64,000 nucleotides of DNA. Source: Sulfidibacter corallicola. Lineage in GTDB: Bacteria; Acidobacteriota; Holophagae; Acanthopleuribacterales; Acanthopleuribacteraceae. The DNA is taken from assembly GCF_017498545.1 (NCBI RefSeq), contig NZ_CP071793.1:9108256-9172255 (forward strand), in the 5' to 3' direction. This document shows positions 1 through 10,000 of the stretch, piece by piece. The notes beneath the pieces are model-generated. The model had not been told where the DNA came from. It worked only from the letters and a program-made list of their open reading frames with translations, and ran no database searches. The position numbers were made by a program, and so were the translations under genes. Within the stretch, counting starts at the first letter, position 1. Each line of letters starts with the position of its first letter.

Positions 1-630
1 CGTGAGCTGGGTACGCTCGATGGCCGCCTCTTCCATGGCGATCTCGACCCGGTCGAGGTCTTCCTGCAGCCGGGCCAAGGTGATCGAGCCGGTGTGAACG
101 CGCGGCACCGGCATGGCGTCTTCGGGCGGTTCCGTCTTGGACACGACCACCAGGTAGGCATCGCGATTGTCGCGGTGCACCACCTGCCACACCAGGTCGG
201 AAGCCACGACCCGCGCCATCTGGTAGTGGGGCAGGATGTAGAACCACAGCTTGTAACCGCTCAGGTCGTCCAGATCCGGGAAATCGAAATTGCCCCAGGG
301 CTCCAGGTTCTCGATGCGATCGATCAGGGCTTCGCGGCGATCTTCCAACTCGCGCATGGTTTCGCGTATCCGGAGCGCGTCGCGGGTCACGGTCGCGGGA
401 TCGAAATCGGTGGGGTCCTTGATCTGGCGACGCTTGAACGGTGCGGCCAGCAGGAATGCGATCGCCTCGGTCAGATCCGCGTCCACTTCACCGATGTGGG
501 CCGTGGCCGCGGTGGTTTCGGAAAGCGTTTCGAGATGAAGCACCCCGAGCGCCTGAAGCCCGGCCAGCACCTCCCGTCGCTGATTGGCGAGCCCGATCAA
601 AGTGGCCTTGCGGAGGTCGACGATCGTCAT
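1..630 (-). CDS. ntpI: V-type ATP synthase subunit I, N-terminal part (cut by window edge)
   Basis: The reading frame starts at ATG 628-630 and stays open to the left edge (210 codons), so only the cytoplasmic N-terminal arm is seen. The start MTIVDLRKATLIGL matches the family's usual opening, and the stretch DDLSGYKLWFYILPHYQ is typical of bacterial subunit I. In the family this protein is the membrane stator that carries protons or sodium past the proteolipid ring. The start overlaps the stop of subunit D by four bases (ATGA), so the two are translationally coupled. The membrane half lies outside the window. Confidence 0.85.
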   Translation of the reverse strand, partial: MTIVDLRKATLIGLANQRREVLAGLQALGVLHLETLSETTAATAHIGEVDADLTEAIAFLLAAPFKRRQIKDPTDFDPATVTRDALRIRETMRELEDRREALIDRIENLEPWGNFDFPDLDDLSGYKLWFYILPHYQMARVVASDLVWQVVHRDNRDAYLVVVSKTEPPEDAMPVPRVHTGSITLARLQEDLDRVEIAMEEAAIERTQLT

Positions 631-1223
631 GCGCCCTCCCGCTTGGCCTTGGCGATCTTGGCGCGAACCACTTCCGCGCGCTCCTGGTCGGCAAGGAACA
701 AATTGATCTTTTTGATGTTGGCCCGTGCTTGGGGGATCAGGACCTTGTCCAACAAGTTGAGGCGCTGGGTCGTCTTGCGCTGGGCCTCCTCGAGCAAGCG
801 CAGGCGTCGCTCGAAGATCTGCTCCTTCACGCGCAGTTCCAGGACCTCGCGCATCAGGATCACCAGGCGATCCACCCAATGGGGCATGCCCAGATAACCG
901 TACTCTTTGTAGCCGAACCGAACCTCGCCCATCACCGGCAACCGAATGCCGACCAGGTTCTCCCACCGGAGATCGACCTGCGTCACCCAGACGAGCCCAT
1001 TGCAATCGATGCGACCCGTGCCCAACATCGGTAGATCGCGACCGACCTCTTCGCGATAGGTCCGCAACGTGTCGCGCAGCTCGGCGAGCGCCGTCTTTTG
1101 ATCCTTTTTGGCCGCCATGATCTGGCGACGCTTGAGATCCAGCGACGGCAGGAACTGCGAAAATGCCGAGAGGCGGCGCTGTTCCCGACTCAGGGCGCTC
1201 TTGTTGAGGATCAGGCGACTCAT
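627..1223 (-). CDS. ntpD: V-type ATP synthase subunit D
   Basis: 198 residues, normal for the central rotor-stalk subunit D, which couples ATP turnover in the A3B3 head to the membrane ring. The N-terminus MSRLILNKSALSREQ and the long helical C-terminus (QRLNLLDKVLIPQARANIKKI) are family features. A longer frame exists upstream, but I chose ATG 1221-1223 because it overlaps the TGA of subunit B by four bases and begins the conserved sequence. Its own stop overlaps the start of subunit I in the same way, so B-D-I are read as one coupled message. Confidence 0.92.
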   Translation of the reverse strand: MSRLILNKSALSREQRRLSAFSQFLPSLDLKRRQIMAAKKDQKTALAELRDTLRTYREEVGRDLPMLGTGRIDCNGLVWVTQVDLRWENLVGIRLPVMGEVRFGYKEYGYLGMPHWVDRLVILMREVLELRVKEQIFERRLRLLEEAQRKTTQRLNLLDKVLIPQARANIKKINLFLADQERAEVVRAKIAKAKREGA

Positions 1224-2620
1224 TCGCCCACCTCCACCTCGACGGCGGACTCGGTTTCGGGCAGGTACTTGTCGACGAGGTTCTGTTTCATCAGCAGTTC
1301 TTCGGGATCGAAACACTCGGCCATGGTGCGCCAACACAAATCGAGCGCATCCTCCAGGTCGAGCGAGACCTCGATGCCCATGAACCGTTCGCGGAAGAGG
1401 CGGCCGAACCGCAGCAGTTTGTGATCGTAGTCGGAAAGCTCGAAGGACATGGCGTGTTTCTGTTCGGCATCGCGGGCACCGGCGAAAAAGCGGATCATCG
1501 CGTTCATCACCTGGGCGTGGTCCTCGCGGGTGACCTTGCCGATCACGTGCTGCTTGAGGCGCGATAGCGAACCGAAGGGGTCGATGACGCCGTTGTGCAG
1601 GTAGAACTGGCCCTCGGTGATATAGCCGGTGTTGTCGGGCACGGGATGGGTGACATCCCCTCCTGGCATGGTCGTCACGGTCAGCACGGTCACCGATCCG
1701 GCCCCGCGGAACATGCTGGCCTTTTCGTAGCGGCGCGCAAGTTGGCTGTAGAGGTCGCCCATGTACCCGCGGTTGGAGGGCACGTGTTCCATGGAGATGC
1801 CGATTTCCTTGAGGGCATCGGCAAAGGCCGTCATGTCGGTCAGCAGGACGAGCACGCGTTTGCCCTCGTCGACGGCGAAGCGTTCGGCCACGGCCAGAGC
1901 CAGGTCGGGAACCAGCACCGTTTCCACGGTCGGGTCCGAAGCCAGGTGCGAAAACATGATCGTGCGGCTGAACACGCCGGCATCCTCGAAGGCCCGCTTG
2001 AAATAGTGGAAATCGTCGAAGATCAGGCCCATGCCGCCGAAGATGACGATGTCGGCGTCGGCCTGAATGCCGATGCGCGCCAATAACTTGTTGTAGGGTT
2101 CACCGGCAACCGAGAAGATCGGGATTTTCTGGCTCTCGACCAGGGAATTGAAGACGTCGATCATGGGCACGCCGGTGCGAATCATGCGCGAGGCCAACAT
2201 GCGGCGGGCGGGATTGACGGAGGGTCCGCCGATGTCGATCTTGGGGTCGTGGTCGAGCCCGGGCCCGCCGTCGATCGGGGCACCGACGCCGTTGAAAACG
2301 CGACCCAGGATGTGGTTGGCGTAGGTCACCTGCATCGGGTGACCCAGGAAGCGCACGGAGGCACGGGTGGAAAGGCCCTTGGTGCCGGAAAAGACCTGGA
2401 GCGAGACGCAATCGCGATCCAGTTCGATGACCTGGGCGAGGCTGTGCATTTCACGGCGCTGTCGATCTTCGATCACGGCGAGATCGCGAAACCGAACCGG
2501 TTTGCCGTTGCCCGCGCCGTCCGCGGGTACGTGCACCTTGATGATGTCGCCGACGATTTCCAGAATACGGGAATAGCTGATCATAGGGCCCGTCCCAGCC
2601 GAGATTTCGGAAGCATTCAT
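1220..2620 (-). CDS. ntpB: V-type ATP synthase subunit B
   Basis: 466 residues; the regulatory, non-catalytic nucleotide-binding subunit of the V1 head. The P-loop position reads AGEPYNKLLARIG instead of GxxxxGKT, as expected for B rather than A. The segment SNRGYMGDLYSQLARRYEKA and the C-terminal FDPEELLMKQNLVDKYLP resemble the spirochaete/chlamydia branch. Two starts are possible: ATG at 2620, or ATG at 2584, which begins MISYSRILEIVGD and fits the family N-terminus better; neither has a strong ribosome site. In most bacteria with this enzyme the catalytic A gene lies directly upstream. Here there is about 1.4 kb of non-coding repeats instead. Confidence 0.93.
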   Translation of the reverse strand: MNASEISAGTGPMISYSRILEIVGDIIKVHVPADGAGNGKPVRFRDLAVIEDRQRREMHSLAQVIELDRDCVSLQVFSGTKGLSTRASVRFLGHPMQVTYANHILGRVFNGVGAPIDGGPGLDHDPKIDIGGPSVNPARRMLASRMIRTGVPMIDVFNSLVESQKIPIFSVAGEPYNKLLARIGIQADADIVIFGGMGLIFDDFHYFKRAFEDAGVFSRTIMFSHLASDPTVETVLVPDLALAVAERFAVDEGKRVLVLLTDMTAFADALKEIGISMEHVPSNRGYMGDLYSQLARRYEKASMFRGAGSVTVLTVTTMPGGDVTHPVPDNTGYITEGQFYLHNGVIDPFGSLSRLKQHVIGKVTREDHAQVMNAMIRFFAGARDAEQKHAMSFELSDYDHKLLRFGRLFRERFMGIEVSLDLEDALDLCWRTMAECFDPEELLMKQNLVDKYLPETESAVEVEVGE

Positions 2621-2859
2621 ATCGGGCGATGGGTTTGAAATCGGTGGTGTTCTTCGGCGAAGGGTATCGTTTTCGAAGAACCCGCAACAGTGGCAAAGAC
2701 ACAGGAAAAAAACAACGTAGGGAGCGACTTATCTTAACACAGGCGGCGAACCACACCCGGGATTTTTCGATCTGGCGCGACGTTCTTTGAACGCGGATTC
2801 AGCCGCCACCCATCGAAATTTCTCGGCTGGGTGTACCCGCAAGTCGAGAGCGACGTCAG

Positions 2860-3296
2860 GCCAGGTAGGTGCGACCGCCGGTCGCACATTCCGAAGCTTT
2901 GGGGCTAGGAGTACCCGCATGTTGTAAGAGGCGTCGTTGCAGTAGGTTGGTCAGGGGCGGTAAGCCGGCCCGGCCGACATTTCGAAGCGATCTCGATCGG
3001 GAGTTCCCCCATGTCGAGAGAGACGCCGTGCCTGTAGGTGAGGGGGCCGCCCAGGCCAGCCTGCTCCACCAATCGAAGTGATCAAGATCGGGAGTCTCCG
3101 CCAAACTCACAAGAGACGCAATGCCAGGTAGGTGCGACCGCCGGTCGCACATTCCGAAGCTTTGGGGCTGGGAGTACCCGCATGTTGTAAGAGGCGTCGT
3201 TGCAGTAGGTTGGTCAGGGGCGGTAAGCCGGCCCGGCCGACATTTCGAAGCGATCTCGATCGGGAGTTCCCCCATGTCGAGAGAGACGTCGTGCCT
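2860..3296. repeat. Pair of near-identical 174-bp direct repeats
   Basis: Bases 2860-3033 recur at 3123-3296 (offset 263) with only a few changes. Each copy starts with a GTAG-headed hairpin (2865-2887 and 3128-3150: stem GTGCGACC, loop GCC) and holds a second, degenerate hairpin of the same layout near 2958 and 3221. Between the copies lies another degenerate GTAG element (about 3033-3075). Together with the array at 3497 they fill most of the gap upstream of the V-ATPase B gene. No convincing gene is present. Confidence 0.85.
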
Positions 3297-3496
3297 ATTC
3301 GGTTCATCCAGCGGGCTTGCCCCTCGTGATTGACCTTTCTGGCTCCACGAATCTCTCCGCTGGCGGGAACTCTTGGCAACATTACTTCGGCGAAGGGACA
3401 ACGTCGAGCCGATGCGTACTGTTCTTCCTGTAACGTGTTTGTTCTATGCACGTTGCTTCGATTGGTAGAGCACGCTGGCTTGGGTGGCTCCCTCAG

Positions 3497-3915
3497 CTAC
3501 CGGGCACCACGCCTCTCTCCTGATTCGGGTACCCCGAGCTGGGATCGCTTCGTCTGGTGCGACCAGCGGTCGCACCTACCGGGCACCACGCCTCTCTCCT
3601 GGTTCGGGTACCCCGAGTTGGGATCGCTTCGTCTGGTGCGACCAGCGGTCGCACCTACCGGGCACCGCGCCTCTCTCCTGGTTCGGGTACCCCGAGCTGG
3701 GATCGCTTCGTCTGGTGCGACCAGCGGTCGCACCTACCGGGCACCACGCCTCTCTCCTGGTTCGGGTACCCCGAGCTGGGATCGCTTCGTCTGGTGCGAC
3801 CAGCGGTCGCACCTACCGGGCACCACGCCTCTCTCCTGATTCGGGGACCCTGAGCTGGGATCGCTTCGTCTCGTGCGACCAGCGGTCGCACCTACCGGGC
3901 ACCACGCCTCTCTCG
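3497..3915 (-). repeat. Tandem array of 79-bp units, each with a GTAG-headed hairpin
   Basis: Five complete units start at 3497, 3576, 3655, 3734 and 3813, and a truncated sixth at 3892. Units differ by only a few bases. Each ends in the perfect hairpin GTGCGACC-AGC-GGTCGCAC (at 3557, 3636, 3715, 3794 and 3873). Read on the minus strand, each hairpin follows GTAG, the head that marks REP elements mobilised by RAYT transposases in other bacteria. No RAYT gene is present. The array lies just beyond the terminator of the amylopullulanase gene. Confidence 0.93.
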
Positions 3916-3953
3916 GGCTGCGGGAACGCCGTGCATGCGCGCTTCGTTGGCGC

Positions 3954-3987
3954 AAAAAAAGCCCCACCGAACGGGATCCGGTGGGGC
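3954..3987 (-). terminator. Rho-independent terminator of the amylopullulanase gene
   Basis: A 9-bp GC-rich stem (GCCCCACCG paired with CGGTGGGGC, 3961-3969 and 3979-3987) is followed on the minus strand by seven T residues (3954-3960). It lies 28 bp beyond the stop of the amylopullulanase gene. Confidence 0.93.
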
Positions 3988-4014
3988 CTTCGTTCGCGAT
4001 TGAATCGATGTCGG

Positions 4015-7000
4015 TCAGTCGCCGCTGTTCAGCAACGGCTCGATCATCGCCAACAACGCGTCGGCCACCTCGGGCGGCACGTCACCGCGAAGCACCCACC
4101 ACCGCGTGACTCGCAGCATGATGCGCGCGAAGTCGTCCTGGTCGCTGATCGCGAACAGGCGCGCCGAGTTCAGCAGCGTCAGCAAACGGGTCCCGATCAG
4201 CGGTCCCAGGGTGCCGTCGTTGATATGTACCGTGACCACCCCGATGAGTTCCTCGATGCCGATCAGCAGCACATCGTCGGCGGCGTCGGCCGGTTCCACG
4301 TACACCGCGACGGTGCGGCCCGGAACCGTCAAGGTTCCGCTCTCGCCATCGAAACCGGCGTCGCGCACCACCGGATCGATGGAACTCGCCTGAACCGGAT
4401 GCAGCGCCATCGTGCGGCCCGCGAACCAATCGGCCTGGAAGTCGATTTGGTTCGGTGTGCCGTTGAATACCACCGCAACCGCGTCGTAACGCGAATCCAG
4501 GTCGGCCTCCTCCAAATCCTCGACAGTCATGACGATCACGCCGGGAATCTGGTCGGGTCCCGTGTTGTGGAAGCGCAAACGGTCCTGGACATCGGCGGCC
4601 GTGCGCAGTCGAAACAGCTCGGAACTGTAGCGAATGCGCAGCAGTTCGCGGAACAGGGCGGCCGATTTGACGATGTGGTCGCCACTCGGCACCAGTTCGG
4701 GATTGGCCAGCAGCGGCGCCATCAGGTCCCAGTTGTCGAAGTTCTTCTCGGCCACGGGCAGGCCCACGCCGAAGTTGTTGGTTTCGTAACTGAAATCGAG
4801 GCGATTGAACCAGTCGCCCGAGTTGAAGCTGTCGCGATCCAAAGACTTGGAGCGCAACATGTCCACCCCGGCATGGTAGAAGGGCACGCCCTGGCCCAAG
4901 GTCACCAGGCTCAGGCCCAGCATTTGGGCGCGCACCCGGTCGGCCATGGCGGTCTCCAGCGGCAGGCCGTAGACGTTGATGTCGTACAGCGTCTGGTTGT
5001 CGTGTTTGCTGATGTAGGTGATGACTTCCTGGGGATCGAGCGTGTAACCCGCCGGCTGATCGCCATAGGGCACCTGGGCACCGGTCACCGGGGTCCCGGT
5101 TCGATCCTCGAATTGGTAGTTGGCGAGGTTTCCGGCCAAGCCCACGCGAATTTGGTCGGAGAGCAGCAGCAGCGTGGCCAGCGTATCCCCTTGCGGCAGG
5201 TGGTTGGGATCCGTGTGCAAGCCGTTGGCGAAACCCTGACGGGCCAGGTCCGGACCGTTGTCGAAGGGACCGCCGCCGCGCACCGCATCGCGCAGACGGT
5301 CGCTGAAGGTGCCGATGCCCGTGCCGGCCATGTTGAGCTGGGTGGCGTTCTCGCCGCGGGCGCCGTTGACCACCTCACCGAAGTTCCAGCCTTCGCCGTA
5401 GAGGTAGATGCCTTTGCCGTCGACGCCGTCCTCGGCCAGGGTCAGCGCGTCGAGCGCCTCGCGGACCACCAGCATGTTGCGTTTCATGTGGTGACCCATG
5501 AGGTCGAAGCGGAACGCATCCACCTTGTAGTCGCGCGCCCAGACCACCAGCGAATCGACCATGAGCTTTTCCATCATCGTGTGCTCGGCGGCGGTGTTGT
5601 CGCAGCAGGTGCTGTTGGTGACGTTGCCGGATTCGTCGAGGCGGTGGTAGTAGCCCGGCACCAGGCGGTCCAGAACCGAGCGGGAACTGGCCCCGGAGGC
5701 ATTGGTGTGGTTGTAGACCACGTCCATGACGAACCGCAAACCGAGCTTGTTGACGGCGGCCACCATTTCGCGGAATTCGCGAATCCGGCCGTAACCGCTG
5801 GGTTCCGTGGCATAGGAGCCTTCCGGCACGGTGTAGTGCCAGGGATCGTAGCCCCAGTTGAACCCGTCCGCGTCGGAGGTGGCGGAGACGATGTCCTGCT
5901 GCATGTCGGAATTCGCGGGCAGGTCGGCCAATTCGTCGAAATCCGGCTCGATGCGTTGGCCCGCATCCTCGATGATCGTGGCGATATCGAACACCGGCAA
6001 CAGGTGCAAGTGGGTCAGGCCCGAGGCCGCCAACGACCGCAGGTGGTTCATGCCGTTGGAGCCACTGGCGCTGAACGCCTTGTAGCGGCCCCGCCATTCG
6101 CTGGGCACGGTGGTGTCGGTGATGCTGAAATCGCGCAGATGCAATTCGTAGATCGTGATGTCTTCGAACGCGGCCAATGCCGGCTTGGCCAGGACGTCCC
6201 AATCGGCAGGCTGGGTGGCGGGATCGTGCATGTCGACGATCAGCGAGCGCTCCGAGCCCATCGCCAGACCCAGCGAATAGGGATCGGTGACGCGATGGGT
6301 CAGCAAGCCCAGACCGGGCATGTACACCCTGGTGTTGTACACGTAATAGGTCCCGCGCATGTCGGGCGAGCCCGTGGCCTCCCAAATCCCGGTTTCAGGG
6401 TCGAAGGTCATCTCGCGTACGCCGAGATCCTCGGTAAAGGCACCCTGGTGCAGGTGGAGCTCCACGTGCTGCGCCGTCGGCGCCCAGACTCGGAACGTCG
6501 GCACCTCGTCGCGCCAGACAATCCCCAGCGCTTCGTCGCGGGCGGCCGCGAACAGGTCGTCCAGAACACCCGGAATCTGGAGGCCCGTGGCGCCGTTGGC
6601 CTCGCCGTCGCCGTTCACTGCACCGACCGCCAACTGACCGCGCAACAGCTCGATCAGGGTGGCTCGATCCAGGTCGGGCAGGCGCAGGGCCGGTAGATCG
6701 GCCAAGTGCGGGAATTTCTCGCGCACGGCCTGATCGGCACCGTTCGGATCCAGCGCCAGGGTCACCGAGGTGCCGCCTTCCACACCGGAATCCGAGGTGG
6801 CCAGGTTGGCGTCCGGATCACTGTGCAAGGTGTAGATCAAGCCCGCGTCATCCGCGCCTTCCCACAGGATTTGGTCCCGGCTGACCCAGTAGGCGCGTCT
6901 TTCGTTGATATTGCCGGGATTGGGACCGCCGGGTCCCGCGCCTCGACGCGGCAACAGGTAGGGATCCTCGGGATCGGCACCCGAGAGCTGCCATACCTCG

Positions 7001-10000
7001 TAACCCACGTTGCGCAGGTCCAGGAACATGTCGGCATCGGGGTCTTTTTCGTCGCCGCGATGGATGATGTAGGCCAGCTCCGTTGCGCCGTCCTGAAGCG
7101 GAACGCGGAAGTACACGCCGAACCCGTCGCGACCCGCCGGCTTGATCGGCGAGGTCCAACCGGTCGGCGATGCGGCGCCGTTCCAGACATGCAGGCCCCA
7201 GAACTGGGTGAAATCGTCGCTGTCGGTGTCGCCGTAGTCGCCATCGGGGCGATGGTAGTGAATGGTCGCGTAGTTCTCGGCGGCGCCGCGCTCGCGGTAG
7301 AGCGTCTCGTCTTGGGCCAACACCCAGATCGCGGGCGTTTCGGCCGGTGTGAAGAAACGATCGCCACCGGGCTCACGATCACCGTCGGGGCCCGTATCGT
7401 CGCCACCGGGTTTGTGAATGATGAACTTGAGCGGCTTCGAAGCGGCCGCCGGATCGTTGGGATTCAGCGGAAGACGCCACCAGGCACCGAACTCGTCGAC
7501 GCCATCGGGCTGGCGAGGTGCGCCCCAATCGGTTTCGATGGCCGGATCGATGGCGTTGGCGCCATCTTCGGACCACAGGTGCAGGCCCCAATAGGCTTCG
7601 GTGCCCACGCCGTAATCGCCGTCCGGCCGCTGGTAACGGATCGTCGCCGCCCCTTCGGCCGCGGCCTGGGAGAAGTAGTGACTGCCGTCGTCCTGGCGGA
7701 TCCAGATCTGGTTTGCCTCGTTGATGTCGAAGGCGCGATCGGCATCCGTGCCGTCCTTGGTGTCGCCGCGGTGCACGATGAAGTTGACCGCTCCTGGCAG
7801 GCCGGACAGCCCGATCCAGGCGAAACGACCGTAGCTGGACTCACCCAAAAAGGGCTTGGGTGCAGGCCATTCGGTGGCTTCGTCGGGGTCTATGGCGTCG
7901 CCCCACAGGTGGAGCCCCCAGAAATCGTTGAAATCGCCCGTCGTATGATCGCCGTAATCGCCATCCTCGCGCTGGTAGTGGACGATCGCGAAGGACGGCG
8001 TGCTGTCGGAACCACTACCCACCTGAGCGGAAACTTCGGTCGCGCGCGCCTGACCGGCCAGGTCGTCGAAAATGGCGCGGAACCGCAGTGGGGTCCCCGA
8101 GGCCATTTCGGTCGTGTCGAAAAACACGCGATAGGGTGGGTTGGTGTCGGTGCCGATCGGTTGCCAGTCACCGCCATCCACCGAAACCGCGAAGGACAGG
8201 GTGCCGAACGTGTTTTCGTTGCCGCTCACGGCGACTTCGACGAGGCCATCGACCGAACCCCCCTCTGTCGGGTTGGTGAAGGTCGGTGCGGACGGCGCGG
8301 GAACGGAGATCGGTGCGGCCGCGCGGTACACGGCGTAGGACAACCCGGCCAGGGAGAAATCGAGCTGGCCGGCGTCGTTGGCTTGAAGGGCGCTGCCGCC
8401 CGCGGGCAGGACGGCTTCGAAGGCCGTGGCCGGACTGAAGGTGGCGATTTGGGCGGATGCCTCGGCGGTACCGTTGTTCAGCGCCACCACGTATTCGACT
8501 CGGGTTTCGGGGTCGATTCGCGAGAAGGCGAAGATCCCGGCCTGGGGCTGGCTGTAGCGCGTGATCTGGAAGCCGCGACGCAAGCCGGATTCGGCGGCAC
8601 GCGTCGCACTCAGCTCGGCGATGGCCTGATACAACGGATGGCTCTGGTCGAAGTTGGCCTGGGCGGTGGTCGCATCGGTGCCGATCAGGTCGTTGTCGTT
8701 GTAGTCCGCCGTTTGGCTGGCCAGCATGTCTTCGCGACTGTCCTTGTCGCCTCCGCCGCCCACGAATCCCTGCTCGTCGCCGTAGTACAGGATCGGGAAA
8801 CCGCGCGCGAAGAACATCAATGCATGGGCCAGGCGAAAGCGGGACATGCGCTCCGCGTCGTTGGTGGGCTGGGACCGCAGCGCGAAGCCCAACCGTCCCG
8901 AATCGTGATTGCTGAGATAGGTGGCCATTTGATAGACGTTGCTGTCGGCGTCCGTGTAGTAATCGTCGGCCTCGAAGAAGCCGCGCAGGTCATGTGTCGG
9001 CGCACCGTGAACCGCGAAGCCTTCTGCCGCCCCCTTGAACGCGAAATCCAGGGCCGAGGGCAGGCGTCCCGCCGTGGTGTAGTTGCGAATCAGCGCCGGA
9101 TTGAATTCGAAAACCTCGCCGAACATGAAGAAATCGGCGATGCCAGCGGACTGGGCGTGGGCCGTCACCGCGGGGGCGAAGCTCTGCCAGAACTCGATGT
9201 TGACGTGCTTGACCGTGTCCAGCCGGAACCCGTCGATCCCGAATTCATCGATCCAGTGTTTGCAGATATCGATGAACCCGTCGACCACGTCGGGATGCTC
9301 GGTGAACAGGTCGTCCAGGCCGAAAAAGTCGCCGTAAAGGGAGTTTTCACCCACAAAGGTGGAATTACCGCGGTTGTGGTAGTAGATCGGGTCGTTCAGC
9401 CAGGCCGGCGATTTGGCGTTGGCATCGGCCTCTGTCGGGAACGTCGGCGTATAGGGGAAACTGGTGGCCGGGTCCAGCTCCGGGAAGGCCTCGCCACCGG
9501 CGTAATCGCGATCGTCGAAGGCATTGCCCGCCGCGTCCCGGTAAGGCGCGTCTTCCTTGGAACGATAGGCGTTCCCGTCCTCGGCGTACCTGATCACATC
9601 GGCAGTGTGGTTGACCACCAGGTCGAAAAAGATCTTCATGCCGCGGCCATGGGCGGCATCGATCAGGGCTCGTAACTCGGCTTCACTGCCCAGGTGCGGA
9701 TCCACGCCGAGGAAATCGACGATCCAGTAGCCGTGATAACCGGAAGCGAAGCCCAGCGTGCTGGTCGTGTCCGATTGGACGGTGCGATTGCGAAAGACCG
9801 GCGTCATCCAGATCGCGGTGACACCCAGGTTCTGAAGGTAATCCAGTCGATTGGTGAGCCCGACCAGGTCGCCCCCGTGGAAATATCCCTTTTCCTGGGG
9901 CCAGAATCCGTGGCGAATACGGTCGTCGTCGCTGTCGCCGCCGGGATCGCTACCGAAATCGTTTTCCACGCGGCCGTTCTCGAAGCGATCCGGCAACACG

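Noticed and set aside
627..1337. Longer start for the V-ATPase D gene (236 codons)
   Set aside because: The first 38 codons are arginine-rich read-through of the B gene in another frame; the ATG overlapping the B stop fits the family start.
3497..3915. CRISPR array
   Set aside because: The units repeat along their whole 79-bp length with no unique spacers, and no cas gene is present.
3484..6696. Long plus-strand frame of 1070 codons
   Set aside because: It runs through the tandem repeats and then antisense to the amylopullulanase gene; its sequence is low-complexity H/R/G/V-rich, typical of a shadow frame in high-GC DNA.
6706..9675. Plus-strand frame of 989 codons antisense to the amylopullulanase gene
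   Set aside because: The opposite strand encodes recognisable GH13 motifs; this frame shows none and has no ribosome site.
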